A stretch of 9,210 nucleotides of DNA from Pseudomonadota bacterium. GTDB lineage: Bacteria > Pseudomonadota > Gammaproteobacteria > Burkholderiales > Casimicrobiaceae. The stretch lies in assembly GCA_029571495.1 (NCBI GenBank), contig JAKPSO010000992.1, forward strand, positions 1 through 9,210, read 5' to 3'. Of this stretch, positions 1 through 6,660 are shown piece after piece (the stretch's first letter is position 1; every line of letters starts with the position of its first letter). A program made the translations under genes and the position numbers. The notes under the pieces are model-generated. The model was not told the origin of the DNA. It did not search any database and saw only the letters and a list, made by a program, of their open reading frames with translations.

Positions 1-111
1 TGGGAAAGCAAAGCCGGAAAAGTGGGCACGTTCGTGCTCTTCCTCGCGCTCGGATTCGGCATGACAGGGTTCATCGCCAAACAATTCTTGACTTGGTATT
101 TGACGAAGTAA
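1..111 (+). CDS. C-terminal end of a small membrane protein, probably DUF2788 (partial)
   Basis: Frame 1 is open from the left edge to TAA at 109-111 and gives the last 36 residues of a protein whose start lies outside the window. The visible part has a short charged stretch (WESKAGKVG), one hydrophobic membrane segment of about 20 residues containing FVLFLALGFGMTGFIAK, and a short polar tail ending in LTK. The ESKAG...GTFVLFLALG...GFIAK pattern resembles, from memory, the C-terminus of DUF2788 proteins, which are inner-membrane proteins of about 70 residues with no known function. That family call is tentative. The reading frame and membrane segment are directly visible. The gene converges on the Bug gene with only 11 bases between the stop codons, and no terminator is apparent there. 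Confidence 0.6.
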   Translation, partial: WESKAGKVGTFVLFLALGFGMTGFIAKQFLTWYLTK

Positions 112-122
112 CAACTACTCCG

Positions 123-1127
123 TTAATCCGCCTTCGCGCCAGACTCTTTCACAACCTTCGCCCACTTGGCGATTTCGGCTTTTTGATACGCGGCTAACTC
201 TTCTGGCGTTGAACCTACCGGCTCCAGTCCGGCGTCTGCGAGGCGTTTGGCGACGTCTGGCGTTTTCAAAATCTTGCGCACCTCGGCTTGCAGTTTGTCG
301 ACGATGGGCTTCGGAGTGTTGGCGGGCGCGAAGAGCGCGAACCATGACACTGCTTCAAAGCCCGGCAAACCGGACTCCGCAATCGTCGGAATGTCGGGAG
401 CCGCCGCCGAGCGCTGGCTGCTGGTGACGCCGAGTGCGCGTAGTTTGCCTTCGCGCACCAATTGCAAACTCGAGGGCATGTTGTCGAACATCATCGTCAC
501 ACGACCGCCGAGCACATCTGGAATCGCGGTGGCGCGGCCCTTGTACGGAATGTGAACCATGTCGATGCCGGTCATGGTTTTGAACAGTTCGCCCGAGACG
601 TGAATCGAGGTGCCGGAGCCGGACGACGCGAAGGTCATCTTGCCTTCTTTCTTGCCGAGCGCGATGAAGTCCTTGAGATTTTTCGCCGGCACCTCGTTGT
701 GCACGACGAGCATGTTCGGAGTCGTGGCGAGCAACGTGACGGGCGTAAAGTCCTTCACCATGTCATAAGGCATCTTGGCGTACAGCGCGCCGTTGATCGA
801 ATGCGTGCCGACCGTGCCGACAATGATCGTGTAGCCGTCTGGCGCGGCTTTGGCGACGAAATCTGCGCCCGTGTTACCGCCCGCGCCCGGCCGATTGTCA
901 ACGAGCACTGGCTGGCCCCACGCCGCAGTGAATCGCTCGGCGAGTAACCGCCCGAGAATGTCCGGTGCGCCGCCCGGCGTAAAGGTCACGATGCGCATCG
1001 GCTTGTCGGGAAATGTGGCCGCAGCACCTTGTGCTTGCGCAGCGCTCGGAAGTAAGACAGCCGCCGACAACAAAAGCGACGCACCAAGCGTAAGCCACGC
1101 ACGTACCGATCGATTCGCGAAATTCAT
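123..1127 (-). CDS. Bug-family tripartite tricarboxylate transporter substrate-binding protein
   Basis: This is a 334-residue periplasmic solute-binding protein of the Bug/TctC family, which captures small carboxylates or related solutes for a TctAB-type permease or for signalling. Residues 1-32 form a Sec signal peptide: a basic N-terminus, a hydrophobic core and a cleavage site after AQA. Family hallmarks follow: FPDKPMRIVTFTPGGAPD (39-56), QPVLVDNRPGAGGNTGADFV (72-91), APDGYT (95-100), VHIPYKG (191-197) and the C-terminal PTIAESGLPGF block (247-257). The length is typical. The start at 1127 is chosen because AGGAGG lies 5 bases upstream and the signal peptide begins there. The frame stays open to an ATG at 1286, but that 53-residue extension is Cys/Arg/His-rich and would bury the signal peptide. 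No tctA or tctB gene is in the window, so the ligand cannot be named and the protein may be an orphan binding protein, as many in this family are. Confidence 0.95.
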   Translation of the reverse strand: MNFANRSVRAWLTLGASLLLSAAVLLPSAAQAQGAAATFPDKPMRIVTFTPGGAPDILGRLLAERFTAAWGQPVLVDNRPGAGGNTGADFVAKAAPDGYTIIVGTVGTHSINGALYAKMPYDMVKDFTPVTLLATTPNMLVVHNEVPAKNLKDFIALGKKEGKMTFASSGSGTSIHVSGELFKTMTGIDMVHIPYKGRATAIPDVLGGRVTMMFDNMPSSLQLVREGKLRALGVTSSQRSAAAPDIPTIAESGLPGFEAVSWFALFAPANTPKPIVDKLQAEVRKILKTPDVAKRLADAGLEPVGSTPEELAAYQKAEIAKWAKVVKESGAKAD

Positions 1128-1501
1128 AGTGTCCTCCTGAGAACGATAGTATCGATGCTGCGGCGCACACACGTGGCGATGGTGCCGAATACAGGTCGTG
1201 AACGATGGCGCACAGGATCGCAGCCGCCTTGTCGGTGCACATCGCCAGTCATGCCAACAGCTTTTCGGCACTATCGACCAATTCACGGCTGTTTGCCGCG
1301 CTTTTTCTTATAACTCGACTAGCGAATAAGTACTGCCATAACGACCGCAGCGCGGCCGTTACTGCTCAAAAGCTGTTGCAGCAACTTCCTTCGCCACACA
1401 TTTCTTCGCGCAGCACTTAACCCCATTCGAGCTATCCGTTCGTTTCAATCTACACGCGGTTCATGTCGAGCCGACGGAATTGAACCTCGAAGGAGTTCGC
1501 C
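1128..1501. other. Divergent intergenic region between the Bug gene and the secreted-protein gene
   Basis: These 374 bases separate two divergently read genes and must hold their promoters. I see the two ribosome sites: AGGAGG for the Bug gene at about 1132-1138 (minus strand) and AAGGAG at 1490-1495 for the gene at 1502. I do not see a convincing sigma-70 or ECF -35/-10 pair. An isolated TATAAC occurs at 1309-1314 without a matching -35. An 11-base inverted repeat (1255-1265 with 1368-1378) and a small palindrome GTTGCAGCAAC (1375-1385) are present. Short ORFs on both strands here lack ribosome sites and recognisable products. Confidence 0.7.
1255..1378. repeat. 11-base inverted repeat pair in the divergent intergenic region
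   Basis: CAACAGCTTTT at 1255-1265 is the exact reverse complement of AAAAGCTGTTG at 1368-1378, with 102 bases between the arms. Both arms lie in the non-coding stretch between the divergent genes. The spacing is too long for a simple terminator hairpin. It could be two half-sites for a regulator, or chance. The match is directly visible; any function is speculation. Confidence 0.35.
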
Positions 1502-2452
1502 ATGTTGCAGAAAGCACTATACACCGCCATTGTGGCCGCGACGGCGGCCGCTTCGATGAACGCATCGGCCATCGGTCGCATTGCCGACGTAACCGTCGTC
1601 GACCGCGCCACCGGACAGAGTTTGCCCGTGCATTACTACCGTGGCGAATACTGGGTCGCGGGCACGCCGGGCGCGAAGTACTCGGTGTCAGTCGCGAACT
1701 CCACGGGCGGGCGTGTCCTTTCCGTGATCTCCGTCGACGGCGTCAACGTGCTTGACGGAAAAACCGCTGCGACGAACCAATCGGGCTATGTGTTCAACGG
1801 TTACCAGAAGTACGAAATCAACGGCTGGCGCAAGAGTAATCAAGAAGTCGCAGCGTTCGAGTTCGTCGCCTCGCCCGCGTCGTACGCTGAGCGCACCGGC
1901 CGTCCCGCCAACGTGGGCGTGATCGGTGTGGCACTTTTCAAGGAACGTGTTTATCAACCGCCCGTGACCGTGTATTCGCCGCCACATCGCCCTTATGCGC
2001 CGAACATGCGCGGCGCGGACGAAATCGGTCGTTCGAAATCCTACGGGACGGGCGCTGCCGACTTGGCAAAGGGCGAGTCCGCGAGCATGCCCGCCGCGCC
2101 AGCAGCAGCGCCCGCGTCAGCCCCGCCCATGCCGTCGCAGGCTAGCGGATCGCTCGGCGCAGGGGAAGCGGCCAAGCGCTCCGAATACCGCAGCGATTCA
2201 ATGCGCGACAAAGCCGTCGGCGAAAAACTCGGCACCGGCCACGGCGAGCGTGAATGGTCTCAAGTGACCCACACTACGTTTGAACGTGCAGGTACGCAGC
2301 CCAACGAGACGATCAGCATTCGCTACGACAGCCGCGAAAACTTGATTGCGATGGGCGTGATTCCCGAACCGCATCGTCACCAGCCACGCACTCCCAATCC
2401 GTTCCCGGACAACCTGAGCTTCGTGCCGGACCCACCACGGCACTGGCGCTAA
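1502..2452 (+). CDS. Secreted protein of unknown function upstream of an ECF sigma factor
   Basis: This is a 316-residue protein whose family I cannot name. The start is supported by AAGGAG at 1490-1495, six bases before ATG. Residues 1-23 look like a Sec signal peptide ending in ASA. There is no lipobox, and I see no cysteine in the protein. Residues about 25-150 form a compact, probably beta-rich domain (VTVVDRATGQSLPVHYYRGE, later FEFVASPASYAERTG). Residues 151-225 are Pro/Ala/Ser-rich with several PPxxP-like stretches, a likely disordered linker. Residues 240-290 form a second conserved-looking block containing GTGHGEREWSQV, then FERAGTQPNETISIRYDS and NLIAMGVIP. The gene ends 59 bases before the sigma gene on the same strand, so co-transcription is plausible. 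A role in sensing or as a target of the envelope response is inferred only from position. Confidence 0.85.
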   Translation: MLQKALYTAIVAATAAASMNASAIGRIADVTVVDRATGQSLPVHYYRGEYWVAGTPGAKYSVSVANSTGGRVLSVISVDGVNVLDGKTAATNQSGYVFNGYQKYEINGWRKSNQEVAAFEFVASPASYAERTGRPANVGVIGVALFKERVYQPPVTVYSPPHRPYAPNMRGADEIGRSKSYGTGAADLAKGESASMPAAPAAAPASAPPMPSQASGSLGAGEAAKRSEYRSDSMRDKAVGEKLGTGHGEREWSQVTHTTFERAGTQPNETISIRYDSRENLIAMGVIPEPHRHQPRTPNPFPDNLSFVPDPPRHWR

Positions 2453-2467
2453 GGCGTCCACGTCTTG

Positions 2468-2500
2468 CACCGCTCGCTCACAAAGTGTGGGCGAGCGGTG
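2468..2500 (+). promoter_or_regulatory. Strong hairpin covering the likely ribosome site of the sigma gene
   Basis: CACCGCTCGCTCAC (2468-2481) pairs with GTGGGCGAGCGGTG (2487-2500) around the loop AAAGT, giving a 14-pair stem with one T-G wobble. No T-run follows on the plus strand (the next bases are ATAATTCATG), so it is not a standard intrinsic terminator. The 3' arm contains GGTG, which continues as GGTGAT (2497-2502), the only good match to the 16S rRNA tail upstream of the sigma start at 2512. Folding would therefore hide the ribosome site. The structure is visible; translational control or transcript-end protection of the upstream gene are inferences. Confidence 0.65.
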
Positions 2501-2511
2501 ATAATTCATGA

Positions 2512-3123
2512 ATGCCCACGCCGAACCCCAACGTCAGCAATGCCGACGATCAGCGCACCGACGAAGCGCTGATGCTCGCGTTTGCGAAAGGTGATGCGAC
2601 GGCGTTTGAAGTTCTCTACGACCGGCACGAACGCGGCGTTTGGCGATTCGTGTTTCGAAGTGTGAAGGCACAGGAAGTAGCCGACGACGTGTCGCAAGAG
2701 TTGTGGTTCGCCGTAGCGCGATCTGCCGCGATTTACACGCCCACAGCGAAATTCAAAACGTGGCTCTTTACGATGGCACGAAACCGCGTGATCGACCTTT
2801 CACGCACCGCAAAACACCACGCCAGCATTGACGAAGAAAACGACGAAGGCCAATCCATGTTCTCCGATCTCGCCGCTGATTCGCGCCTCGGGCCGCTCAG
2901 GCAAGTGAGCTCGCGCGAGCAAGCCGCCGCGCTCCTTGCGGCCATCGAAGAATTGCCCGCCGACCAGCGCGAAACGTTCTTGCTGCAAGCCGAGGGTGAC
3001 ATGAGCGTTGAAGAGATCGCTGCCGCCACGGGCGTATCGTTTGAGACCGCCAAGAGCCGTCTGCGCTACGCCCGCAACAAACTCAAATCACTGCTCGCAG
3101 ACTTTGCGGAGGTGACGGCATGA
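2512..3123 (+). CDS. ECF-family RNA polymerase sigma factor
   Basis: This 203-residue protein has the two-domain design of extracytoplasmic-function sigma-70 factors, which direct RNA polymerase to a small regulon. Sigma region 2 spans about residues 18-100, with AFEVLYDRHE (31-40), DDVSQELWFAV (58-68) in the core-binding part and FKTWLFTMARNRVIDLSR (81-98) in the -10 recognition part. A linker of about 35 residues is rich in acidic residues. Region 4 spans about 135-195, with LPADQRETFLL (148-158) and the helix-turn-helix MSVEEIAAATGVSFETAKSR (164-183) for -35 recognition. The start at 2512 is the only ATG before region 2 in this frame. An out-of-frame ATG at 2508 overlaps it, and GGTGAT at 2497-2502 is the likely ribosome site. 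The stop overlaps the next gene's start (ATGA), a layout typical of sigma/anti-sigma pairs. The ECF subgroup is not assigned. Confidence 0.95.
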   Translation: MPTPNPNVSNADDQRTDEALMLAFAKGDATAFEVLYDRHERGVWRFVFRSVKAQEVADDVSQELWFAVARSAAIYTPTAKFKTWLFTMARNRVIDLSRTAKHHASIDEENDEGQSMFSDLAADSRLGPLRQVSSREQAAALLAAIEELPADQRETFLLQAEGDMSVEEIAAATGVSFETAKSRLRYARNKLKSLLADFAEVTA

Positions 3124-4427
3124 CGACGACCCACTCCGGCAACGACAAAGCCACCGAGAAGCGCGTGGACCCTGTCGTTGACGCCTACCGCCAAGCCAGC
3201 GCGCGCGAGGACGCGGGCCCGAAAGCGTCGGTACGCGCCGCCGTTCTGGCACACGCACGTGTAGTCGCCGCCGCCAACGCTACTGGCGCGGCAGCCCCCC
3301 TTTACGATGCCCCAAAAGTGGCGGCTGCGAACGATCACTCGTGGATGTGGCGCGCGGCCGCTGGACTCGTGTTGGGGGTTCTCGGGGTGTTGATGTTTCA
3401 GTGGATGCGACCAAGCGGAACCGCGGAAACGTCTGTCGCGAGTGCGTCTATCCCGGCGGCGACAGCGCCAGTGTCGCCCACGGTGCCATCCGCGTCGCCT
3501 CCAGCCGCACCCGCGCAAACCGCAGCTCCTACAGCAAATGTGGCTGAGTCCGCGACGCGCGCGGCGGCTGCAGTCCCCGGCGACAACGCCGCAAAGGACA
3601 AACTCGCGCTTGCCTCCCAAGGCGCCGCTGACGACGCGCGCAGCCGTGCGCGTGCGTCGCTTGAACAACGCCAGGCTCAAATTGAACAGAAAGTAGCTGC
3701 GGCTGAGAAAGCCGCTGAACCCCGTAAACCGGGGTCTCCCACAACCACGCAAGGGACAGTTGTCGCAAGCGCCGCGCCCGCAGCACCACAGCCCGCGTTC
3801 GTCGCAGAAAGCACTCCGTCATCTCCGCCAGCGCTACCGGCGCCAATGCCACCGGCCGCGTCGGCACCTCCCCCGGTAGCGGTGGCGGCGGGTGTTGCGG
3901 CATTGCCCACTCGATCTGAACCCGTCATCGCATCCGCACCTGCCGCTGCCGCGGCAGCCGCTCCGCGAGCCGATATCGCGATGCGTGACGAGATTGCCGT
4001 TGCGATCGCCAAACGCGCAAGTGCGGCTGAAAGTGCGGCGAAGCCAAGTCGCGCGTACGCCGAAGCGCAGAGTAGCAAGCCACAGTGGGACAAGGCCGAG
4101 GTCGCGCGCGCGAGTGGCGCCGCAACGGCGTCCGTCGGCAGCAGCGTCGCATCCGCGGATACTGCCCGAGCGAAAGCTAGTTTTGAGTCGAAGAACAACG
4201 GAGCGAATGCGGCTGCAGCGCCGATGCCGCCGAAATCGTTTGCGGCGCTTGATGACCTGCTCTTTGACGCGATTCGAAAGAACGACGCAACCGCCCTTCG
4301 AAGCGCGATTGCGCGTGGCGCAAACGTGAACGCAAAGACGCCAATCGGACGCAGTGCGTTGCAAATTGCACGCGACGACAATCGCGATGAGTTGGTTGAA
4401 ATACTGATTGCTGCTGGAGCCAAGTAG
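3120..4427 (+). CDS. Single-pass membrane protein with Ala/Pro-rich linker and C-terminal ankyrin repeats; candidate anti-sigma factor
   Basis: This 435-residue protein begins inside the sigma gene's stop (ATGA overlap), which implies coupled translation. Residues 1-75 form a soluble, probably cytoplasmic part with a helix-like stretch VDAYRQASARE (20-30) and VRAAVLAHARVVAA (38-51). Residues about 76-95 are one membrane segment (GLVLGVLGVLMFQW). A very long Ala/Pro/Ser-rich region follows (about 97-372), interrupted by a charged, possibly coiled-coil segment SRARASLEQRQAQIEQKVAA (175-194). Residues 373-435 form about two ankyrin repeats (LFDAIRKNDATALRSAIARG, ANVNAK, then ALQIARDDNRDELVEILIAA). 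I see no cysteine, hence no zinc anti-sigma HxxxCxxC motif. The expected topology is N-terminus in the cytoplasm, linker and ankyrin domain in the periplasm. Anti-sigma function is inferred from gene overlap and topology, not from a recognised domain. Alternatives are a structural envelope protein or an ankyrin adaptor. Confidence 0.85.
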   Translation: MTTTHSGNDKATEKRVDPVVDAYRQASAREDAGPKASVRAAVLAHARVVAAANATGAAAPLYDAPKVAAANDHSWMWRAAAGLVLGVLGVLMFQWMRPSGTAETSVASASIPAATAPVSPTVPSASPPAAPAQTAAPTANVAESATRAAAAVPGDNAAKDKLALASQGAADDARSRARASLEQRQAQIEQKVAAAEKAAEPRKPGSPTTTQGTVVASAAPAAPQPAFVAESTPSSPPALPAPMPPAASAPPPVAVAAGVAALPTRSEPVIASAPAAAAAAAPRADIAMRDEIAVAIAKRASAAESAAKPSRAYAEAQSSKPQWDKAEVARASGAATASVGSSVASADTARAKASFESKNNGANAAAAPMPPKSFAALDDLLFDAIRKNDATALRSAIARGANVNAKTPIGRSALQIARDDNRDELVEILIAAGAK

Positions 4428-4452
4428 CGTCGGCAACCGAATCTGCGCAGCC

Positions 4453-5685
4453 CTAAATCGTCACCAACATCGCCACAACCGCGATCAGCATGACAAGCGT
4501 CGCAAGCCAACCCAACCAACGCAGCCGCTTCCCAATCACCCAGCGTCCCATCACTTTCGGATTGCTGCCGAGAAGCATCATCACAATCATGATCGGCAAC
4601 GCGATGACACCATTGATCACGGCGCTCCAAAACAACGCCTTGATCGGATCAATCGGTGTGAAGTTCAAAAGCACGCCCCCCACCGTCGCGAAGGCAATGA
4701 TCCCGTAAAACTCCTTCGCCTCGTGCAGCTTCTTGTCGAGTCCAGAGCTCCAATCAAAGCTCTCCACGACCGCGTAGGCCGCGGATCCAGCGAGCACCGG
4801 AACGGCCAGCATGCCGGTGCCAATGATGCCAAGACTGAACAACAAAAACGCGAAGTCACCCGCCAGCGGACGCAACGCCTCCGCCGCCTGCGCCGAGGTT
4901 TGAATGTCGGTGATGCCCGCCCGATTTAGCGTCGCCGCTGCGCTCAGAATGATGAAGAAAGCGATGAGGTTCGAGAACCCCATGCCGATGTAGGTGTCCC
5001 AGCGAATGCGCTTCAAGTGCCCGCGACTCGACTCGTGCGTAATCACGACGCCCGCTTCATGCAGATGACGTAAATCCTCCATCTCTTGCGCGGCTTGCCA
5101 GAAGAAGAGATACGGACTGATCGTGGTGCCAAACACCGCAACGATCATCATCACACTCTCGCGCGTGAGCGCAAGGTCGGGCCACAACACGCGCGTGGCC
5201 ACCTGCTGCCATGGCACACTGACGGTGAACACGACGGCGACATATGCCAAAAGGGCAAGGGTCAACCATTTCAAGAAGCGCACGTAACGCTGGTACGGAA
5301 TGAAGACTTGCAATAGCAAACACATCGCACCGAATGTCACGCTGTACACATGCGAAGAGCCACCAAGTAGCAGGCGAAGGGCCTCGCCCATCGCCGCGAT
5401 GTCCGCCGCGATGTTGATCGTATTCGCGAGTAGCAATAAACCCACGATGGCATAAAGCACGGGCTTCGGAAACTGCGCTTTAATGTTCGCCGCGAGGCCG
5501 CGGCCCGTGAGGCAGCCCAGACGCGCACTCACCATCTGGATGCCCGTCATCAACGGATACGTGAACACGACCGTCCACAACATGCCGAAACCAAATTGCG
5601 CGCCCGCCTGTGAGTAGGTCGCAATGCCGCTGGGATCGTCGTCCGCTGCGCCGGTGATGAGTCCTGGGCCGAGTCTTTCAATCAT
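4453..5685 (-). CDS. NRAMP-like divalent metal transporter with non-classical metal-site motifs
   Basis: This 410-residue inner-membrane protein has about 11 hydrophobic segments and the NRAMP (SLC11) N-terminus LGPGLITGAADDDPSG (5-20) followed by YSQAGAQFG. In classic MntH/NRAMP, helix 1 carries DPGN and helix 6 carries MPHN, which coordinate Mn or Fe. Here helix 1 reads DPSG (17-20), keeping the aspartate but losing the asparagine. Helix 6 reads TTISPY (187-192), with Ser190 in place of the metal-selecting methionine and Tyr192 in place of histidine. The protein therefore belongs to an NRAMP-related branch, and its ion is not predictable; I give no symbol. The ATG at 5685 is the only clear start: the frame stays open upstream, but without another ATG. 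No strong ribosome site is visible. It lies 75 bases after the DUF1345 gene on the same strand, so co-transcription is possible. It converges with the ankyrin protein gene with 25 bases between stops. Confidence 0.92.
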   Translation of the reverse strand: MIERLGPGLITGAADDDPSGIATYSQAGAQFGFGMLWTVVFTYPLMTGIQMVSARLGCLTGRGLAANIKAQFPKPVLYAIVGLLLLANTINIAADIAAMGEALRLLLGGSSHVYSVTFGAMCLLLQVFIPYQRYVRFLKWLTLALLAYVAVVFTVSVPWQQVATRVLWPDLALTRESVMMIVAVFGTTISPYLFFWQAAQEMEDLRHLHEAGVVITHESSRGHLKRIRWDTYIGMGFSNLIAFFIILSAAATLNRAGITDIQTSAQAAEALRPLAGDFAFLLFSLGIIGTGMLAVPVLAGSAAYAVVESFDWSSGLDKKLHEAKEFYGIIAFATVGGVLLNFTPIDPIKALFWSAVINGVIALPIMIVMMLLGSNPKVMGRWVIGKRLRWLGWLATLVMLIAVVAMLVTI

Positions 5686-5760
5686 GAATGGTTGCGTTTC
5701 TTTGCCGAGCCGTTGCGCGGACGTGGGTGAGTTGCGACGACGCTTTGCAGAATGCCTACA

Positions 5761-6441
5761 CTATCCCGTCGCGAATACCGTGCCGACGACGTTGATGAAG
5801 AACGCCACAATCATGAGATTGAACGCGAACGAAATGAGCCCGTGCAAGAGCGCAAGCCGTCGCATTGCGCGCGTATTAATCGTCACATCGGACACCTGCG
5901 AAGTCATTCCCAGAACGTAGCTGAAATACATGAAATCCAAGTAGTCTGGAGCGTGTTTACCCGGGAAATTAAACGCGGGTTCGTCTCCGGCGTTTGCGTA
6001 CTTACGGTAGTAACAATGCGCGTAGTGAAAGCCAAACCGCGCGTGCATCAAGAGCCACGACAGCGCAATCGAGGTCACCGAGAGCAGGATGTGCGACACC
6101 CGAACGACGAGCGACGAATCTTTAGACGTTGCGAGCAGATACGCGATCGCCGCGACACTGATTGCAGCGCCCACGATGACCGTTGTCAGCATCGCCGCGC
6201 TGCTTTGGTCATAACTTGCGACGCTAGTCTGAGTCTCATGTGGGTTGGCGTGACGAATACACAACCAGCCGAGCAGGAGATTGGTCCCGGCGAAAATGCA
6301 CCATCCGACCAAGGCGCTCTCAATCGCGGGCCGCACCGCAGCCCATGCAAGCGCAAGAGGCATCGCCACGCACACACTAATCGCCATCCGGCGTGCCGCA
6401 CTAGTGTGCAACACACTCAACGTGGTTTTCGTGCGGTTCAT
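5761..6441 (-). CDS. DUF1345 family inner-membrane protein
   Basis: This 226-residue protein matches the length and signature of DUF1345 (Pfam PF07077). It has about five hydrophobic segments (roughly residues 18-36, 41-62, 83-104, 112-132 and 199-224). The diagnostic block lies between segments four and five: FHYAHCYYRKY (138-148), NFPGKHAPDYLDFMYFSYVL (158-177) and GMTSQVSDVTINTRAMRR (178-195). The function of the family is not known. The ATG at 6441 is preceded by GGAG (complement of 6450-6453) at a spacing of 8 bases. The start codon also overlaps, as ATGA, the stop of a small upstream ORF. The NRAMP-like gene follows 75 bases downstream on the same strand, so the pair may act in metal or stress handling, but this is inferred from position only. 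Confidence 0.93.
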   Translation of the reverse strand: MNRTKTTLSVLHTSAARRMAISVCVAMPLALAWAAVRPAIESALVGWCIFAGTNLLLGWLCIRHANPHETQTSVASYDQSSAAMLTTVIVGAAISVAAIAYLLATSKDSSLVVRVSHILLSVTSIALSWLLMHARFGFHYAHCYYRKYANAGDEPAFNFPGKHAPDYLDFMYFSYVLGMTSQVSDVTINTRAMRRLALLHGLISFAFNLMIVAFFINVVGTVFATG

Positions 6442-6557
6442 GCCACGCGCTCCGGGCGTGCCGCGTCACGCCTACGAGCGGCGCCACAGGTCAGCGCGTG
6501 AGCCACGCGCGGAGTGAAGCGCCGCGCTACATTCGTACGCTTGATGTCGGTTGCCAT
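6438..6557 (-). CDS. Possible small ORF (39 codons) translationally coupled to the DUF1345 gene
   Basis: An ATG at 6557 is preceded by AAAGGGG (AGGGG five bases before the ATG), a fair ribosome site, and opens a 39-codon frame. It starts MATDIKRTNVARR and is rich in Arg and Ala. Its TGA overlaps the DUF1345 ATG by four bases (ATGA), as in coupled operon genes. The same frame extends up to an ATG at 6647 (69 codons, beginning MRIWSAFSQA), but that start lacks a ribosome site. I recognise no family, membrane segment or cysteine pair. It could be a real small basic protein, a leader peptide that sets DUF1345 translation, or chance. The stretch 6442-6719 holds nothing else except the terminator at 6661-6699. 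Confidence 0.35.
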   Translation of the reverse strand: MATDIKRTNVARRFTPRVAHALTCGAARRRDAARPERVA

Positions 6558-6660
6558 GACGCCCCTTTCTCTCCGCTCCAAGGATCTGTTGAACCACGCC
6601 AGCATGATCTTCCAAACGGCCTGACTGAACGCTGACCAAATGCGCATGGCGCCGTTGCAA

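Noticed and set aside
1128..1286. A 53-residue N-terminal extension of the Bug protein to an ATG at 1286
   Set aside because: The extension is rich in Cys, Arg and His, has no ribosome site, and would place the signal peptide internally. The ATG at 1127 has AGGAGG at the right distance.
1205..1420. A 71-codon plus-strand ORF in the intergenic region
   Set aside because: It has no ribosome site and no recognisable composition or family features.
2468..2500. The hairpin before the sigma gene as an ordinary intrinsic terminator
   Set aside because: Neither strand has a T-run directly after the stem, and the sigma start follows only 12 bases later. A regulatory or RNA-end role fits better.
3719..3735. 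A small hairpin ACCCCG/CGGGGT and the palindrome CTGCCGCGGCAG at 3946-3957 inside the ankyrin protein gene
   Set aside because: Both are short, lie in low-complexity Ala/Pro coding, and are expected from the codon bias.
3677..4630. A 317-codon antisense ORF opposite the ankyrin membrane protein gene
   Set aside because: It is Ala-rich low-complexity mirror coding caused by GC-rich Ala/Pro codons on the other strand, has no ribosome site and runs past the end of the sense gene into the NRAMP-like gene. The sense frame has an ATGA link, a membrane segment and ankyrin repeats.
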